DNA of 64,000 nucleotides from Cycas panzhihuaensis. Lineage: Eukaryota; Cycadophyta. Where the stretch lies: assembly GCA_023213395.1 (NCBI GenBank), contig CM041465.1:42415741-42479740 (forward strand), written 5' to 3'. The position numbers and the translations under genes are program-made. Under the pieces are notes generated by a model. That model did no database searches. It had not been told where the DNA came from and saw nothing but the letters and a program-made list of their open reading frames with translations. Of the stretch, positions 60,880 to 64,000 are shown piece after piece. The number at the start of each line of letters is the position of its first letter. Positions within the stretch are counted from its first letter, which is position 1.

Positions 60880-62060
60880 CTATAAAGATGCATTTGGTGC
60901 TTTTGTCATCTAATTTTATGGTCTTTTATTTTGATATATAGGTAAATGCTAAGCATCCAAAAATCTTCAAGTGATGCATACTTGGATTATGACATGTCTA
61001 AGCTTCCTCTAGTGTGACCTACTAAAGGCCTTAGTAGTACACCTATTCAATAAGTATATTATTGTAGCACTACTTTTACCAAAAATTCATGTCTAACCTG
61101 CTTATCTTTGATCATACATCTTGCCATTTTAATAATAGTTTGATTTTTCCTTTCTGCTACTCCATTTTATTGTGGAGTGTAAAGATTGGTGAGTTGCCTC
61201 CTTATACCATGATAGTGGCAATATGCTTTGAATTCATTTGAAATGAATTCTCCCCTATTATCTAACCTAAGGATGAGAATTCTTTGGCCACTTTATTTTT
61301 TAATAAAATTTTTGAAGTCAACAAAACATTAAAAAACACCTAATTTAAATGTGAGGAAATATACCCAAGTCTTTTTGATGAAATCATTAATGAAGGTCAT
61401 GAAGTATTATGTGCCTCCTAGTGATGATACATCCATGGGTCCACATAAGTCTGTATATATTAGTTAAAGAGGTCCTTCAACTCTATAGCTGCTGTATGGA
61501 AAACTTTCTCTGTATTGTTCCCAAGTAGGCATCTTTTACAAATTTTTTGTCTACTTCTATAATGGGTAATCCATCAACCATTTCCATTATTTTCATTAAT
61601 GCCAAGCTATTAGAGTTTAAATGACCAAATCTCTTATGCCATGTTTCACTATCAACTTTGGTGGAGGCTTTCAAAGCATAGGAGTTTGATGGAGGAATGG
61701 TTAGCTTGAATAATCTATTAGTAGACTTTTTCTACAATTACTTTATTCACTCACTTATCTTTAATTGCATACTTGCCATTATCAAAGATGACCTTGTAGT
61801 CTTATTGCATCATTTGACCCACAAAAAATAGGTTTTTCTTTAAAGTTGGTATATGTAACACATCATCAATATACCTTACTTCCTCTAATTCTGTGGTTAT
61901 GGATACATTACTCTTTCTAATAGATTCATGGGTAGTATTATCTCTAAAAATAATCTTTCCTCTTTTGGAAATATTAATTTCTTTGAAGATTTTTTCTTTG
62001 TGGGTCATGTGGGTTGAACACCCTGAGTCTATATACTAACTATCTTCTTCCTCACTAGCA
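60880..62060 (-). pseudogene. Cop5 protease and integrase, decayed
   Basis: The protease site is intact: YIDSGCSTHMTH near 62010. At 61802-62008 the segment KEINISKRGKIIFRDNTTHESI and VLHIPTLKKNLFFVGQMM completes the protease. Pre-integrase at 61483-61674 has WHKRFGHLN. The integrase core keeps LRLDN and NGVAERKNQT, the latter preceded by PQ and one TAA codon. The catalytic acids seen are therefore intact but the frame is not. Confidence 0.85.
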
Positions 62061-62099
62061 ACAAAATTTGAAAGAAATAGTTTATTATTATCTCTCTCC

Positions 62100-63165
62100 T
62101 CAGTTGTTGTGTTAGTTATCCCTCTTTGAATACTATCATTCTTGCCAAAGTAGTTTTCTTCTAGATGTCCTATTTTATGACAATAGGAACATTGGATAAT
62201 TAATCTTCCTCTTTGGCTATGGCTTCTACTTCTAGAGGTTCATCTTCCTATAGAGGTTGCTCTACCTCTTTCAAAGAATTACCCTTGACTTTAGCCTTAG
62301 AAATTCCATTTGATCTTGGCGTTAATAGTGCTAGTTTGATCCTTGATAATGTTGGTTTGATCCTTGATAACTTCCTTGACCTTGGAAGTTGTTATATCCT
62401 TGGTAACATTCATTTTATACTTGAAATCTTCCTTGAGTTTGGAAGTTATTTAGTCCTTGATACCTTTAGTTTAGTCCTTGATATCTTTGATTTGATTCTT
62501 GATAACTTCCTTGACTTTAGAAGTTGCTTTGTTCTTGATGGCTTAGATTTTATCCTTGAAATCTTCGCCCTTCTCCTAGAACTTTATCCTTGATGATTTT
62601 GTCTTATCCTTGCCTTTATGGTAAAATCATGCTTAAGGGACTCATTTCCCCCTTTCTTTCTTTAATTGATAGGAGAATGGTAGTTAGTTAATCAATTTTA
62701 AAGGTACTAAGGTCTTAAGGTCTTTAGAAACCTTAATGCTAGTGGCTACTATTTTGAATCTCTTGATCTCTCCAACACATATTAAAATTCTTTTTATAAC
62801 TCTTTGTTTGCTTAGTACTTCCCCTAAGCATCTTATTTGATTAACCATGTCTTATACCTTGGTAATGAAATCATTTATTCCTTCTTTAGGAGACATCCTT
62901 AGATTTTCAAATTTACTTCTAAGAGTTTGTAGCTTAATGGATGCTGCTCCTTTATAAATCAACTTGAGGGTATCCCAAGATTCTTTGGATGTGATAGCTT
63001 TACTTACTCTAGGGAAAATGTGATCCTCTAAAGCACAAAATATAAGGGCCAAAGCCTCATTGTCCTTTTTGACATACTCCTTATAAGCTTATTCTTCATC
63101 TTTGGTGGCAATATCATTAATTTCTTCATATCCTTCTTTAATAAGCTCCTATATATCTGAGTAAG
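62100..63165 (-). pseudogene. Cop5 gag, N-terminus missing, with a YQG-rich linker
   Basis: Gag begins abruptly at the LTR junction with YSDI, stop, ELIKEGYEEIND. It continues LIFCALEDHIFPRVSKAI and LRSKFENLRMSPKEG (62852-63052). Between 62300 and 62580 the minus strand encodes a Gln/Gly/Asn/Ser-rich linker with repeats such as NFQGQGSYQGSNQHYQGSN. The zinc knuckle follows at 62150-62191 (CSYC, H, Tyr at the last ligand). Confidence 0.83.
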
Positions 63166-63432
63166 GATCAAAGGGAGTAAGACATTATGTGAAAGACATT
63201 AATGATAGTATATTTCTAATATAATGAAGGCACTATTAAAGAACACTTGGAGGCCTTATAGCTTGGCATATACAAACAAGAGTTGGTGGGAGCTTGATGT
63301 TTACCATCTTTTAATGTTTAAAAATAACATTTAAAAAAATATTAATCATTCAACTAGGGTTGGCCAATGTCAGCTCCACCAACCCCAATGTTGACACACT
63401 GATTAATAATCTAAATAAAGATTATCTAACAA
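63165..63432 (-). repeat. Cop5 5' LTR, shortened at the gag junction
   Basis: It matches the 3' LTR from GTAAGGATCAAAGG to TTATCTAACA. About the last ten bases of the LTR and everything up to mid-gag are absent. Confidence 0.8.
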
Positions 63433-63437
63433 TTTGA

Positions 63438-64000
63438 AGGAAATACATATTTTAAAAGAAGAAAAAGGGGAAGATAAGATTTTTTTTTTTTTTTAATGCC
63501 CAAGAAACTCTTGTTGTTAGTTAAAGAGACTTACATTCCTAAAAAGAAGGGGCATATATAAATGACCAAAAATAATAATGATGATAATAAGTATACATAT
63601 ATATAAATAATAAGGTAAAAATTTTATGCTCAAAAGTGAGGTGCTAGAAAGACCTCAACAACCAATTATATAAAAGTTAACTAAGAGATATGGGGGTAAT
63701 GTACTTGGTAGAGAAAGGAGATCCCAACATACCAAACCAAAAGCAAGCATATCAAGAAATATCTAGTTGATGAAATAAATAAATATTGGAGGTGGGAAAC
63801 TAGCCATCAAGATATTTAGAGTGATGCAAAGGTAATAGAGGCATATAATGGTAATACAAACCACAATTAATAAATCTGAGCATATGGCATAGTATCTATT
63901 GAATAAAGTCGAGGCTTGTACATAAATAAGTTAGATCAATAAATGAGATTGCATAATGAGAACAATGTATAACCTTCATCTAACTTTCACAGAGAAAGTC
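63438..64000. other. Unassigned AT-rich DNA, possible interior of LTR-F
   Basis: No ORF or terminal repeat recognised. A T-run lies at about 63479-63494. A TATA-rich piece occurs near 63595-63606. Confidence 0.45.

Larger units (their letters stand above)
58703..63432 (-). mobile_element. Cop5: internally deleted Ty1/Copia element
   Basis: LTR copies at 58703-58985 (283 bp) and about 63165-63432. The ends carry possible duplications GTTTG (58698-58702) and ATTTG (63433-63437), one transition apart. Pol domains read on the minus strand. The 5' LTR is joined directly to the middle of gag, so the LTR end, PBS, leader and gag N-terminus are missing. That leaves 4.7 kb. It is related to Cop2 and Cop3 (LTR start TGTTAGATAATATT against TGTTGGGATAATG). 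Confidence 0.85.

Noticed and set aside
62213-62593. Plus-strand ORF of 126 codons with Leu/Ile/Asp repeats
   Set aside because: It is the complement of the repetitive Gln/Gly-rich gag linker of Cop5. The minus-strand reading joins recognised gag and zinc-knuckle sequence.
63479-63494. T-run as the tail of another LINE or SINE
   Set aside because: The flanking sequence lacks the LINE 3' end seen in LINE-b and LINE-c, and no target duplication was found.

Overview
This is plant nuclear DNA made almost entirely of transposable elements. I can support no host protein-coding gene, rRNA, tRNA or CRISPR array. The plant assignment rests on three things: LTR elements primed by initiator-methionine tRNA (binding sites close to TGGTATCAGAGC), Copia elements with the order gag-PR-IN-RT-RNaseH, and LINEs of the plant L1 type (DUF4283/CCHC ORF1; ORF2 with APE endonuclease, RT, zf-RVT and RNase H). 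The deep nesting and low GC suggest a seed plant with a large genome (a gymnosperm or large-genome angiosperm). The sequence alone does not name the species.

Layout. 1-2945: 5' half of a LINE (LINE-a, minus). 2946-5530: one arm of an inverted repeat, then unassigned AT-rich DNA. 5532-~11480: nearly full-length LINE-b (minus) with poly(A) tail, bounded on its 5' side by a 350-bp TA microsatellite and the second arm of the inverted repeat. 13977-17394: 5'-truncated LINE-c (minus) with perfect 16-bp target-site duplications. 17819-57988: a nest of LTR retrotransposons whose boundaries can be read base by base. 58703-63432: an internally deleted Copia (Cop5, minus). The rest looks like remnants of an older LTR element (LTR-F).

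The nest: Cop1 (Copia, minus, 17819-57988) was hit by Cop2 (Copia, plus, 20218-30073) in its pol gene and by Gyp1 (Ty3/Gypsy, plus, 34345-57444) in its leader. Cop2 was hit by a small non-coding LTR element, Trim1 (minus, 23317-25063). Gyp1 was hit in its RT gene by Cop3 (Copia, minus, 37550-53792). Cop3 was hit in gag by Cop4 (Copia, minus, 41439-48983). LTR pairs, PBS, PPT and 5-bp target duplications are visible for these elements, and coding sequence reads through the junctions when the inserts are removed. Cop4 has 298-bp LTRs differing at one position and is by far the youngest.

Decay. The old copies are inactivated mostly by C-to-T changes in CpA on either strand: Gln codons became TAA/TAG, Trp became TAG, and zinc-binding Cys became Tyr. 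Five of seven LTR-element target duplications differ by exactly one transition. This fits deamination of methylated non-CG cytosines, although a RIP-like process would leave a similar mark. Cop4 differs: it carries frameshifts and almost no nonsense codons.

I found no convincing new biological system. The most useful leads are the mutation signature, the LTR-age inversion (outer Cop1 looks younger than its inserts), the possibly intact Cop4, and the leader-borne non-autonomous element.
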